Below, in pieces: positions 19,806-30,122 of a stretch of DNA of 64,000 nt; the first letter of the stretch is position 1; every line of letters begins with the position of its first letter. Source of the stretch: Rhynchopus sp. YZ270_cl-10 (lineage: Eukaryota; Euglenozoa; Diplonemea; Diplonemida; Diplonemidae); NCBI GenBank assembly GCA_964035575.1, contig OZ037901.1, forward strand, positions 248,001 to 312,000, in the 5' to 3' direction. A program made the translations under genes and the position numbers. Under the pieces are notes generated by a model. It searched no databases, was not told where the DNA came from, and was given only the letters and a program-made list of their open reading frames with translations.

Positions 19806-22532
19806 TTATTGGTCCTTACGAAGCATGGGGATGGAGACATCCTTAATCCTGCTCATCCCATCACCCCATCGACCTTTCCAACGTTTGAGGGTATCCGATA
19901 TTTCCTTTGTGTTATCAAGGCCAGAGTCAGCACCGGTTGCACTAGCTTGGTAAGCAGTATCACGTTTACCGGTTTGTTGGAGGCCTTTGCTTTTAGTGAG
20001 GAATTCCACCTGTGTACGGTACTCCTTCGGCTGCATCCCCTTAAGCTCCACGAGCTTAACAAAGTCGGCCACAGACGCGTCGGTCCCAATGAAGTCCAAA
20101 TACTGTTCCGCCACAAACGTTCCCTCCAACGGCACGTCGGTCCCAATGAACTTCAACACTGCCTCCCCCTTGCTGACGTTCGCCTTCAACAGCATGTTGT
20201 AGCTCTTCAGCTCCTTTTCCTTAAAGCGGTCTGGTTTGCCTAGGTTGGGAACCTTCGGGAGTTCTGCTTTCAGTACCTGAAGGTTTTTGAGGGTTAAAAA
20301 TGGGGGTGGAATGGCATGGAAGAGCATTGGGTTAGCGTTATCAACGGAGGCAACAACCTCTACACTGGCCACAGTGGTGGTGGTCCTTGACATTGTTGAA
20401 AAATTTTGTTCGATTATAGACTACTATCACTAGATAGCAGCCACGCACTTAAAAAGAGAGCAAATAGAAGGACCTTGACGTCGCTGAAAAGGTAAATTAA
20501 TCGTCCCATAAATTAAAGTCTCATAAAAGACTCCCCATTGAATAGGCGACGACGTTGAGCACGTTTGACCTAATACAATGAAAAAATGATGCACAGGGGA
20601 AAGGGAGGGGAAGGTATACCTGAATATCAAGTAACAGCTGTTGGCAGGCCATGGGGGTGAGCTTTTTGAGTTTGTAGATGCCGGCAATGTAACGCGGGAC
20701 AAAGATTGTGATGAACTTATCACAGAGGTATCGGAAGAGGGCAGGCTGGACGTGCATGCCGAGGGTGGAGAACTGGACGGACATGATCTGGCAGAGGGTT
20801 GTAACGTAGGGGGACTGATCGCCTACCTCTATGGTGGCACTCCAGTTGGTGGACCCCATGATGTTGAGCGCCGGGGTCAACCTTTTGTTAATGTTGCTGA
20901 TCAGCTGTAGGACACCTTTATTGATAACTGCCCGAAACTGATCGGCTGCAGCTTCATCATCAATCTTCCCGTGAAACTCATCATCGACCTTTAACTTCAC
21001 ATTCTCCGCAAGCTTAATGCACTGATCATGCGACCAGTCCGCAGTATTGATCAACACACAGATGTTCATATCATCAACGTCTTCTGCAGTCTTTGTTTGT
21101 ATTCTGGAACACAACTCGTTTGCGAAGAGTCTGTGTGTACAATTGCATTAAATTTTTTTCATAATTTGTATATGACATACATAAGGTTGGTGGTCCAAGT
21201 TTCGTAGAGGCTGACCAGGGTTGCGTTGTTGCAGAAGGATGTGCATTTATCAAGACTCTCTCTAATGTAGATGAAGAGCCCCAATGCAGCACGTAGGGTT
21301 GCAGGCTGGCCGCTTTCACCTCCACTGCTTGCAAGCAGATTCGAAGAGTCTTCTTCTGCCAGGAGCGACGCCATTGCGGTCTTCATCCTCTCATCCTCGT
21401 GCGTAACGTACTTACCCAACATCGTCTCAAAGCATGAAGTGATAAAACCCTCATATTTATACTTCTTATACGACGGCTTCTCCAAGGCACGCATCGTCTG
21501 CGTCAGGTACACCTCAAAGTCTAACGTCTTTTGGATCACTTTGACGATGATTTCTATGTTAAGATTGTCTTGCAGACAGGACTCAACGTCCTTTCGTGTT
21601 ACGAGGCAGTATTCCACTGCAAGCTCTTGAGCGACACACCAGGCACCGGGGATGTTATCGGCAAGACTCCGGTCAAATGCTTTGAGGAGTCTGCGGAACC
21701 ATGCGAGACGGCGTTCCATACGCTCGATTCTGCTGTCCTCACCACCAGGAGGGAAGGCCTTGCGGTACTTCTCGATATTGTACTGTACAAGGCTTTGGAT
21801 GCCAAGAGCGCGCACCTCTTCCCCGCAGGCATCTATCACAGCGCATGCATCAATAATCGCTGTCGCCTCCAGCTCCTGGTCAGAGAAGTCTGCATCCTTC
21901 AAACGCTGAATAGCCACCTGCGCTGCAATTTTCTTCTCCCGTTCAAACCTATCCACCATTTCACTTATCCGAGGAATATCAACGTAGGCACCAAAATGAT
22001 TGCGTATCATCCCAGAAATGCTCTGAATACACCCAGCCGCCTTATCCAACTCTACAGGTTGGCTGTCAGACGCAAGACGCAAGTCTTCAAGGTCATTCCC
22101 CCAATCCTTCAGACGCTTTACAGTTGTAATGCTGTCTGCCAAATTCCGCTTAGCATTATCAAGGGAGCTGATCTCCGTGCAGATTTCTTTGACCATGAGC
22201 TCAGATTCGTCGGCCATATGCCGGATCTCCTCCACCTTTGTGAAGAGCTTTTGAATGGAGGAGCGTGCCTCCTCTAGGTTCTCCTCTGCGCTCGTGGAGG
22301 AGTCGATCTGGTTGCGGACGGTCTCGCGGAGCTGCTGGTTGGTCTGGTGGAGGTCATCGTCCAAGGAGGTGATGAAGTTGGGCAGTGCGTGCAGCGAAGC
22401 AGCGTCAGGGAAGTGCATGTTGAGGTGCACGTATGGGTCAAACTCCTCGCAGTTCAGCGGGTCAGAGGAAGTGGGGTTCGCATTATTCTCCCCAACCGTC
22501 GTGTCCGTATGTCGTGTGGCCATTTTATTCAT
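19806..22532 (-). CDS. VPS53: VPS53, subunit of the GARP/EARP tethering complex
   Basis: Three exons, 22532-21181, 21130-20620 and 20276-19806, give 777 residues; introns are 50 nt (GTATGT...ACACAG) and 343 nt (GTATAC...TTCAG). VPS53 with VPS51, VPS52 and VPS54 tethers endosome-derived vesicles at the trans-Golgi network. Recognised from sequence: the N-terminal FDPYVHLNMHFPDAASL segment, the coiled-coil part with SSIQKLFTKVEEI and SELMVKEI..LDNAKRNL, the WSATIEVGDQSPYVT motif with QQLLLDIQ at the end of exon 2, and exon 3 with GEAVLKFIG and LVELKGM, matching the family C-terminus. Length is close to the usual 700-830. The large intron contains its own ATG-led open frame (start 20393) continuous with exon 3; I treat it as intronic because direct joining restores the family alignment, although a few residues are missing there. 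Confidence 0.9.
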
Positions 22533-22773
22533 CTTGTGTGTCTGTTAAGAAGTTGAGATTGAGAGACCCGATCCTATTGAGGGTGAATCCAATGTTGGAA
22601 TGTACGATACAATGTCAGCAAATATTGGGAGGATAACCTGAAAAGCGCAGTCCATTGGGCAAAGAAATATCAACATCGGAGCGGAATACAAAAAAGAATA
22701 CGGACAGGGAAGTAATTGGCCGGAGAGACAACAATGCGATTGTGTTTCCCTTTTCCCACGGTGCTCAAATACC

Positions 22774-22805
22774 AAAGTGCAAACGCTGCGAGGGGGTCCA
22801 CGTCA
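22774..22805 (-). repeat. Possible type A hairpin relic
   Basis: Minus strand: CCCCCTCGCAGCGTTTGCAC, TTTGGTATTTG. The GCGTTTGCACTTT tail is intact but the GAGGC core is changed. It lies about 240 bp upstream of the VPS53 start. Confidence 0.35.
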
Positions 22806-23072
22806 ACCCTCATACTGTAGGCAGTTGAGAGGTAAGAGGCAAGAATCAGAAGACCATTTGGCAGAAGAAACTTATGTACGGTGACTTCGCTCTGGGGGTC
22901 CCAATGGATCTGCAAACACCTGTGGTGCAGTTAACACACACACCCAGTGCAGGAAAAAGATGGCTTAAAGCCAACTGTATACCCATCTGCACAGTCCCAT
23001 CCCACCCCTAGGCATGTGCACCCTTGTCTGATACTCCATGTTGTCGGACAGATCACCCCTACAGCACCTATC

Positions 23073-23236
23073 CCTGTGCACGTGGCCACCCACAGAGCCC
23101 TCCCTGCTTTGTCACAATAAAATGCCCGTCACGGGAAATGTTCTCTCTCCACCATTTCCCACCCATGGGCATGTGAAGACCCCCAAGAGTGCACCCATCC
23201 CATGTGCACGTGGCCACCCACAGAACCCTCCCTGCA
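23073..23236 (+). repeat. Direct repeat of ~32 bp
   Basis: TGTGCACGTGGCCACCCACA followed by GA(G/A)CCCTCCCTGC occurs at 23075-23107 and 23202-23235, about 127 bp apart, with related CCCATGGGCATGTG-like sequence between. A local duplication. Confidence 0.6.
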
Positions 23237-23622
23237 CCCACACCACGTAGCCGTAGGTCTCTTCGTTCGTGACGAAGGCACACCAGCTCTGCTCCAACCA
23301 TCAACCCTACCCAACCCACCCCACCACTGCGCAGCACGCATTGTGGTCATGACCCGCTGGCGTGAACCATGAGATCGAATGTAACAACTCTGCCGAATGT
23401 GCAGGACACACCTCTGCCGTCAGGTGCACAGGAGAGGACTCGTGGTATGCTGCACTGAAGACAGCGAGGTTCGCAGCCTTGCAGACGTGCGACAAGTAAG
23501 TTGGCTGCCAACTGAGAGGAGAATGATACAACAAATGTATGGGAAATGGTGTTGTGCAGATATCAATAAGCGAGAAGAGAAAAAAGACCGCAAAATGAAA
23601 AATAAACAACAACGCAAAAGAA

Positions 23623-23661
23623 GTTGAAAGTGCAAAACGCCTCTGACAGACGTGGGCACCA
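23623..23661 (-). repeat. GAGGC-core hairpin repeat, type A
   Basis: Minus strand: GGTGCCCACGTCTGTCAGAG, GCGTTTTGCACTTTCAAC, TTCTTTTG. GTGC...GCAC arms flank the core. Confidence 0.6.
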
Positions 23662-24087
23662 GAAAACTTAAGAAGAAAAGTGTCAGTCCAGTTGCAAGGT
23701 TTGCTGATCAGCCGCAAACGAGGCTGATCAGTACCTCAAGCACTGGTGTGGGATAGTGGCAACAAAACAACAAAACAACACAACAAAGAAAACAGACGGA
23801 AACACGACACATTAACAGTTTCAGTCTTCCCCCAACAAAGCAACCCTGCACCACACAACACACGTGTCCACTCCATGCCTAAGAGCGCTCTGCAGGCAGC
23901 CATGTGCACTGCGGCGAGTTTGGTTAGAGGTGTAAAAGGTAGGACTTTGTGGACAGACGTGTGGAGGCAGTCAACAGCAGAAGAAAGAAGCAAACAACGT
24001 TAGCACACAGCATGCAGTCGTGAGGTCAAGTCAAGGCGGCTGTGTGTGTGGACCAACACAACGCAACTCACACAGGCACACAGAATA

Positions 24088-25722
24088 TCACTTCCTCCCC
24101 TTGTAACCCTTCCCACCCTTCCCCCCCTTCCCACCCTTGCCACCCCGAGGACGTGCATGGTAGCCCAACTCCTTGCTCCTCTCCAAGGCCTTGACAAGCC
24201 TGCGTGCCTGTGCCTCAACACCAGTCGTGAGCGACACCCCCAGGTGTGCGTAGTGCTCGTCCCACGTGGTCATCTTCGCAACATCCGCATGCGCCTGCTT
24301 GATGTGCCCCTTCGCCTCGGCACTGATGCCGCCCCAGCACGCCTCCAGCTCCGCCAGGCTTGTCCCCTTCGCCACATCCATGAAAACACGCTGGAAGCAC
24401 ATCAGCTTCCGCGACACTGGTGTGCTGTCAAACATCTTCCTGCAGCGGTCTGCAGCAGTCCCGTACGTCGGGTCTGCAAGCTCCGTGTGTGGGCCGGGCT
24501 GCGCACGTGGCCCCTCAACGACCCAGAACACGTTGCGGGCGCTGCTCTCCTCCGTCAGCGGCCCAGACACGTCCTTCCACTCAAAGCGCGCAAGCGGCAG
24601 CACCGCCAGCACAAGCCCCAGGTTCGGTGTGTGGTCCTTGCTGCGCTTGCTCGGCTCACGCACAAACGGCTCCACAACGCGGCTGTGCGCCCACCGCGAG
24701 ATCGCCCCCTTCGACTCCCCGTCCACAACAAGCAGCGTGTGCAGCAGCCGATAGTACTGGTCAATGAAGTGGTCGCTTGCCGCCCCGTCCGCCCGCTTGT
24801 TCACCTCCACCACAAGCGACGTCATCACCAGCGCACATACAGTCGCAAGCGCCGCAGGGAACGCCAGCGTCTTCAGGTCCTCCCGCCCCAGCGCATCGCA
24901 CAGCCCCTTCACACTCGTGTGCAGCAGAGACTTGTCCGCCAGCAGGCGTGCGTGGTGCGCCGCATTCAGCGACAGCGGCAGGAAGTGCTGGAACGCCGTC
25001 GCGTTGTCGCTGCTCCGCACCACCCCGCCACGGAACGCCTCAAGACTCAGCAGCTCCGCAGGTGTCGTCATGTGTCCACGCTCCACTGTAATCCCAATCC
25101 CCAGGATCACCCCCTCCTCCTCCACAGACGCATTCGTCGCATAGCACACAGGCACCCCACGCGCCCCTGCCCCAGCCCCGTCCGTCCGCGACTCCGTTGG
25201 AATCGACGGGTATGGCACCTTGTCAGTGTGCCCGCACGAGCACCGCCCAGACACCGCCGACTTCTGTGCACGTGCCACGTCCGCACCCGACGTCGACAGG
25301 AACGTGTCGTGCAGCACACTCTGCATCTGCACCAGCACTGTCTCCAGCGAATACCCACTCGACCACCCCTCCGCACTCGTCGCCCACTCTGTGTGTGCCC
25401 CCGAGAAGTTCCCAAACAGGTTCAGACACACCGACGTCCGCCCCTTTGCGTCCTTCATGCTCGCCCCACCCTGGTACGCAATGTCCGTCACAAAGTACGC
25501 GTTCGGCGGCGTCACCGGGTACGTCTCAGACAGCTCCAGCACAAAGTGCAGCTTCACCCCTGCGTACGGCGTCCCCTCCGGCCCCACCACAGTGCAGTGG
25601 ATCTCAAACAGGTTGTCGTCCAGCGGCCCTGCACAGCACCCCTTGATCGGCGAGTCTGCCAACTGCTTCAGCTGCCGCATCACACACTTCGCTGCTGTCG
25701 TCGGTGCCTTTGGGGTCGACAT
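24088..25722 (-). CDS. Non-canonical E2 (UBC-fold) protein with a long C-terminal domain
   Basis: A 544-residue single exon from the first ATG (25722) to TGA. The frame stays open upstream but has no ATG. Residues ~12-140 are an E2 core: YP-x2-PP-x3-F at 69-77, a cysteine at C99 (RTSVCLNLF) in the active-site position, and GWSSGYSLETVLVQMQSVL (119-137) matching the E2 segment after the catalytic cysteine. The usual HPN tripeptide is replaced by a DIAYQGG-type stretch, so oxyanion stabilisation must differ, or activity is reduced. A CGH motif follows the core. The ~400-residue C-terminal part is conserved-looking, with no domain I can name. The tail is a Gly/Lys repeat (GGKGGKGGKGGKGYKGRK), likely RNA- or acid-binding. 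E2-like proteins with this architecture are, as I recall, scattered through protists. Active enzyme or pseudo-E2 cannot be decided from sequence. Confidence 0.8.
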   Translation of the reverse strand: MSTPKAPTTAAKCVMRQLKQLADSPIKGCCAGPLDDNLFEIHCTVVGPEGTPYAGVKLHFVLELSETYPVTPPNAYFVTDIAYQGGASMKDAKGRTSVCLNLFGNFSGAHTEWATSAEGWSSGYSLETVLVQMQSVLHDTFLSTSGADVARAQKSAVSGRCSCGHTDKVPYPSIPTESRTDGAGAGARGVPVCYATNASVEEEGVILGIGITVERGHMTTPAELLSLEAFRGGVVRSSDNATAFQHFLPLSLNAAHHARLLADKSLLHTSVKGLCDALGREDLKTLAFPAALATVCALVMTSLVVEVNKRADGAASDHFIDQYYRLLHTLLVVDGESKGAISRWAHSRVVEPFVREPSKRSKDHTPNLGLVLAVLPLARFEWKDVSGPLTEESSARNVFWVVEGPRAQPGPHTELADPTYGTAADRCRKMFDSTPVSRKLMCFQRVFMDVAKGTSLAELEACWGGISAEAKGHIKQAHADVAKMTTWDEHYAHLGVSLTTGVEAQARRLVKALERSKELGYHARPRGGKGGKGGKGGKGYKGRK

Positions 25723-26552
25723 TTTATAGATAACTTTACAAGAAAACTTGCGCAAAAATGTGTTTTTTGTGTAAAATAGCTGACGTGTGTTGGGGGTTTC
25801 ATCTTGATCAAGAGGGTTGTTTGAGTGATGGATAAAATATGAAACATCCTTTATTTTTTTTGTCACATTTTGTAACCTATCAGAACACCCCCTCCCCCCC
25901 TTTCTCCACCCTTGTTTCTCTTCGACGACAGCAGCCTAGAAAGGTTGCGAAAGGAGTCAAACAAAAAGAAAATCGAATTCTCGACAAACATTTGTGTGTG
26001 TGTGTTTTTTTTTTTTTTGGCCTCCCAAATACACATAATATAGTAGATGCATGAATCAGCACTTGCGAAACCGGATGAAAGAAAAAAAAAGAAAAAAACA
26101 AGAAAAAAGAGAACAAAAGTTGAAAAGATGAAAAGGTGAATATGACTCACATACATACACATCTTGAAAAGAGCGGAGGGGAAAGATTATCAGATGAACC
26201 TAGGTCTTTCATGCTTGGTCACCCAATACTGAAGTTGCGGTTCATCTCTCCACAGCGTCTGTACACATACAGAGACAAAGAGTTACTTACCTTCCTCCCA
26301 AAAGCTTCCCGGTAAACAGAAGATGTGGGGTGTGGAGGTGGGAAGAGTGGGGGGACAACGTCCCAGGCAAGTCAGGCAAATGGCGATGAAGGGTAAAGAA
26401 AAGCATGGAAATGCTGTGTGTGTGTGTTTTGTCACCGCGTTGATTTTGGTTTTTTGTGTTATTCTGTTTTCAGGTGTGCTTTATAGGTGCTCCTCCTCAA
26501 AACCCCCTGGTAAAAGAACGTATTTTTCTTTTTGCTGAAAATATACAAAAAA
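25723..26552. other. Spacer with one type B hairpin
   Basis: A/T-rich. Apart from the hairpin at 26191-26223, no gene or RNA seen. Confidence 0.5.
26191..26223 (-). repeat. GAGGC-family hairpin, type B, diverged
   Basis: Minus strand: GGTGACCAAGCATGAAAGAC, CTAGGTTCATC. The arms are retained while the loop core is changed to ATGAAAGAC. About 470 bp upstream of the E2-like start codon. Confidence 0.5.
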
Positions 26553-26974
26553 TTATTCTTCTTCAGATTCATATCGCAAGGGGGCTTTGCAGAGTGGGCA
26601 TGAACGGCTGTACGTCTGCGAAGATGTGTTATTAGATTAAGGTTGACAATAGTTGACCAAATATTTCAAACAAAAAATACTGTTGAGAGCCGCCACGATT
26701 TCCTTCACAGGATCCAGAATATTTGAAACCGAGGTATAAATCCCAGCCGACTCATTTTTTGGGGAAAATATGTGTTTAGTTGTGTTGTAACATTGGGGGG
26801 GATGTGGCGTACCTGGAGGTACTCTGTGACGCATTGTGAGTGGAAGAGGTGCTGGCATTGTGGGAAGGCGGCAACACCGTCGCCTTCCTGGTAGAGGTCG
26901 AGGCATATGGTGCAGCACGCTCCTAGGTCACGGGCGTCTGCGTCTCGGCGCTGTGTGTGTGTGTTTGATAACAT
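26553..26974 (-). CDS. Small two-exon RING-H2 protein
   Basis: Exon 1 26974-26813 and exon 2 26615-26553 are separated by a 197-nt GTACGC...CGCAG intron in phase 0, giving a 74-residue protein. The intron splits one RING domain exactly: exon 1 carries CTICLDLYQEGDGVAAFPQC and H42-L-F-H45-x2-C48, and exon 2 adds SCPLC with a Glu-rich end (RYESEEE). Ligand order is C-x2-C, C, H, H, C, C-x2-C, i.e. RING-H2, the usual E3 ligase form. Reconstitution of the domain across the junction is strong support for the model. The ATG at 26974 is the first in frame. A CACACACACAG just after it could be a splice acceptor, in which case an upstream exon would lengthen the protein. Confidence 0.75.
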
Positions 26975-27163
26975 ATTTAGAGTGGATAACGCCTGAACGG
27001 AGTGTAGCACACCGCTATGTGTGGGTGTTTTGATAACTAAGATGGGTGTGATTATTGCGCAGAATATGGCCCCAAAAGCTGTGGGTGTGTTGTTTTTGAT
27101 GTGTTAGGTTCTGCTCCGGGTTGCTAACGAACGATTTTGACTTGAAACGTCGATTTCAGACTG

Positions 27164-28957
27164 CTACTCGGTTGGCTTTTTTGAAGCTTTGGTGCCCTGA
27201 ACCAAGACCTGAAGGGGCAGAAGAGAGCCAACATACCTCCAACATAAACAGCTCCTCTTGCGAGGCATGTGGCTTCGCAACACAGTCCTCCATTGAGAGA
27301 CGGAGCAGTGCAGAGTAGTGTTCCGGTCTGTAAAAAGAAGGGGGAAATATGCATTTTCTTCATCCCTGAGTGCTGCGCCCCCCTTCGCCCCCCTTTTTCC
27401 CACAACATACCCAAAATGACCGTTAAGAGACGCAACGTAGAGCTTCAACGTGCCGATGTCCATGCCTTGTATTGCTTGCTCCCAGCGTTCGAGGCGGAGG
27501 GTGCGTTTCACCTGCCGGATGCGACGCCGTTCTGAAGGGTCCTGCGTTCTGCTTCGTGTGGCTGCTGTGTCGGCACCTGCAGCAACAGAGGCACTTCCCC
27601 TTCTGACAGGACGTCGCAGATCCTCGTCACTGCGTGCTACGCGGCGGGTGTTTCCGGAGCTGCGTCGGGTTGCGCCGTTTGCGAAGGTGCGTCGATGTTG
27701 CTGCTGTTGCGGTGGGTGTGCGACGACTGCTGCCACAACTGTTGTTGTAGTTGTTGTTGTTGTTGTCTCCGTTGTGACCAAATCCTTCTCTCGCAGCGCT
27801 GTCTGCACCTCAGGCGTCGCTTGTCGCTGCAACAAGCCCACCCAACGTGGACACGCTGCACTCAACACCGCCACCGACGCTGCCACAGCCACCTCTGAAC
27901 TCTGCAGCACACGTTGCTGCCTCGCCCTGATTTCCGCATATTCATAACGATTCAGACCCGACACCAAAGCGCACGCTGCGACCTGCACCAGCTGTTCTAT
28001 GTAGAGTTTCGTGCGAAGCACGCGGATCAGCTCCTGCACTGCCTGGTGCTCACATAGCGCGACACGGCGTTCGTACACTGCATTTGCGGCGTACGGGGCA
28101 AGGATGCACCCTGCTAGCACTGTGAGCAGGATCGAGGCTTCTTCTCCATACACCTCACCACCACCACCACCACCATCACCCAGACCAATAACAGGTGGTG
28201 TCGCAACCAAGCTGAACTTCCTGGGAGGCAGCGGTGGAGCCGCGATGTAGGCGTTGGGAAGCTGTTGCACACCACTGCGACTCGCCTTCCAGTCGCGCAG
28301 CAGAACGTTGACGGAGGAGACTGCCTCTGCAGCAGCAGGGGGGAGCGTGTTGTGTGTCTTGAACGGCAGCTGCTTGAGCTCCTTCAGCTGCGCCCCGATC
28401 ATTTCCATGTCCATGTCAAAGAGGTTGCGCTGTCTCTGCACCTGCCCCTCCAGGTGTCCCTCCCGAGCCTGCTGGTAGCTGCTCCCTGTTCTGCAGAGCC
28501 GCCGAACTGCTGCCTGGTGTTGCTCAGAGTGTTCGGAGGCTCCATCCTGGTCTTCATCGGGTCTTGCCTTCTTGCGTTTCCTTTTTTCTTTCTTTGCGGT
28601 GTTCTGTCGTCTGTCGGGGGTGGTGACGTCTTGCCGCACATCGCACGTTGCCAGCAGACTGTCAACACCGCCCAAAGCAGAGTTGACACGTTGTGTCAAA
28701 GCGCACAGCGTGCTGTTGCGGTCCTCCCAGCCAGTGGGGAGGGGTGTCTTTTGTGGTTGTGTGTCTGTGGGTGGTGCATCGCCACCCCAACTCCCACCAC
28801 GGCGGGTGCGTGCGCTTGCAACAGAGCGTTCGGCTGTAGGACCCGGATGGGTTGCACGTCGTACAGGTTGTGCGGAAAGTGCCGGGCGTCGTGCATGAGT
28901 CTGCTGCCGTCGTGGGTCCAGCATTGGAAGTGACACAACCTTTCCCTTCCCTTGCAT
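27164..28957 (-). CDS. Three-exon gene, unknown basic 560-residue protein
   Basis: Exons 28957-27411, 27327-27237 and 27208-27164, joined by an 83-nt intron (GTATGT...TTACAG) and a 28-nt intron (GTATGT...CTTCAG), end at TAG. Splicing turns noisy unspliced frames into HFGPEHYSALLRLSMEDC...SQEELFMLEVLVQ, which supports both introns. Residues 1-130 are Arg/Pro-rich and basic with a KKEKRKRKKARP cluster near residue 125 (possible nuclear signal). The middle (about 290-390) is Ala/Val/Leu-rich and helical, perhaps an all-helical repeat fold; two hydrophobic stretches are too broken for confident membrane spans. A poly-Thr run and a poly-Gln run follow. No family recognised. Confidence 0.7.
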   Translation of the reverse strand: MQGKGKVVSLPMLDPRRQQTHARRPALSAQPVRRATHPGPTAERSVASARTRRGGSWGGDAPPTDTQPQKTPLPTGWEDRNSTLCALTQRVNSALGGVDSLLATCDVRQDVTTPDRRQNTAKKEKRKRKKARPDEDQDGASEHSEQHQAAVRRLCRTGSSYQQAREGHLEGQVQRQRNLFDMDMEMIGAQLKELKQLPFKTHNTLPPAAAEAVSSVNVLLRDWKASRSGVQQLPNAYIAAPPLPPRKFSLVATPPVIGLGDGGGGGGEVYGEEASILLTVLAGCILAPYAANAVYERRVALCEHQAVQELIRVLRTKLYIEQLVQVAACALVSGLNRYEYAEIRARQQRVLQSSEVAVAASVAVLSAACPRWVGLLQRQATPEVQTALREKDLVTTETTTTTTTTTVVAAVVAHPPQQQQHRRTFANGATRRSSGNTRRVARSDEDLRRPVRRGSASVAAGADTAATRSRTQDPSERRRIRQVKRTLRLERWEQAIQGMDIGTLKLYVASLNGHFGYVVGKRGAKGGAALRDEENAYFPLLFTDRNTTLHCSVSQWRTVLRSHMPRKRSCLCWRYVGSLLPLQVLVQGTKASKKPTE

Positions 28958-29509
28958 TGCACAGCTTTGTGCTTTCTGCACCAAAAAAAAATATCAGAAC
29001 CCAGAACAAAAGAGAGAGAAGGGGAGGGGGGGAGAGAAAACACAGCTAAGTGTGTGAGAGGTTTGGCAGAACGCCAAGAAAAAAATGTACCTAGAGGGGA
29101 GGGCAGGGTTGCCCCTTGTTCTCGGGAAAAACAACAAAATTCTGGATTTATGTTCCCGTTTTTTTCCTTTTTTTGGGTGGGGTTTTTTGCCCTTTTTCGG
29201 GCTTTCCGAGCTCTACCCTCACTGTAGTGGGGTCATTTCGAGAAAATGGACAAGTTCTTGATTGATACAAATTGTGGTCACGACCACTAGTGAGTTGCTC
29301 ACAATGCTAAATGAGTGTCAGAACTGTGATTCTGGGCCCACTTTAACCGCCCCTCGAAATTCAAAAAGGGGTCCCAAACCCGGGCGCGCTACACGCGCGC
29401 GGAACTTTTTGCAGCTTTGGTCTAGTTGCATTTTGGCTGCAAAATGCAAGGGGATCCCCAAAGACGTTGGGAAGATTATTTGGATGGGGCAGTGATTTTG
29501 TACCTGCAT

Positions 29510-29625
29510 ACACGCTTCCTCGTGGTAACCGTGTGCATGCCAATGAAGTGCTCTCTGGGGTTCGATAACCCGTGGAACCAGTGCTTCCGCCGATGAACGG
29601 TGAGGCGTTTGCACTTCTCTTTTTG
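29510..29625 (+). repeat. ~110-bp dispersed repeat with B-box-like motif, copy 2
   Basis: Same module as 15931-16055, on the opposite strand. Plus strand: GGTAACCGTGTGCATGCCAA, TGAAGTGCTCTCTGGGGTTC, GATAACCC, then GAACGGTGAGGCGTTTGCAC and TTCTCTTTTT. GGTTCGATAACC resembles a Pol III B-box and the T5 run a Pol III terminator. No cloverleaf can be folded confidently. The one clear plus-oriented member of the hairpin family. Confidence 0.6.
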
Positions 29626-29750
29626 CGGAGCAAAAAAATAATATAAATGGCGCCGCAGGCAAAAATTTTTAGGTACGATGTAAAAATCTAGCTTCCAACG
29701 AACCCTTTTTTGCAGAGCAAAAAATAAAAAATGGCGCCGCAGACAAAAAA
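29624..29750 (+). repeat. Two-copy tandem duplication (~90 bp)
   Basis: AGCAAAAAAATAATATAAATGGCGCCGCAGGC at 29630-29662 is repeated with small changes at 29717-29747. The identical core is ATGGCGCCGCAG. Confidence 0.6.
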
Positions 29751-30122
29751 AATTGGGGATACAGCCCTGGATGGTGCAGGATTTTGGTGTCAATTTTTTT
29801 TTTTCTTGCCCCCTGAAAACTCTTGCTTTTGAGAGTTTCGACCATTTCACCACACTGGTGGTGTGTCACCTACAGTGAAACCCACCAGAAACCACAAGAA
29901 AGCCCCCCAAGGAAAAAAGGAAAAAAAAAAAGGAAAAAAAAACTAAAATCCAGAATTTCATGTTCTCGGTCCCACTTAGGAACTTCCCTGGGGGAGGGGA
30001 TGTTTTTTTTTTTTTTGCAATGCGTATAAAAAAAGGAGTGGGCTGGACGTAGCGAGGTACTCAAAGTAAAAAAGGGGGATCATTTTCTTTTTATCGTTAG
30101 TGTAAATGCAAAATGAGGGCTG

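Larger units (their letters stand above)
22533..24087. other. Spacer between the E2-like gene and VPS53
   Basis: No supported gene. It holds a direct repeat (23073-23236), a good type A hairpin (23623-23661) and a weak one (22774-22805). Confidence 0.5.
28958..30122. other. Spacer with a dispersed repeat and a local tandem duplication
   Basis: Contains the ~110-bp B-box-like repeat (29510-29625) and a two-copy tandem duplication (29624-29750). No protein gene supported. Confidence 0.5.

Noticed and set aside
20277-20393. Separate gene starting at ATG 20393
   Set aside because: Its main part is the VPS53 C-terminus; splicing exon 2 to 20276 rebuilds the family alignment.
24046-25779. 577-codon plus-strand frame opposite the E2-like gene
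   Set aside because: An antisense shadow, Arg/His/Pro-rich and domain-free.
29545-29570. tRNA gene around GGGGTTCGATAACCC
   Set aside because: The T-arm stem has a mismatch and no acceptor, D or anticodon stems can be folded.
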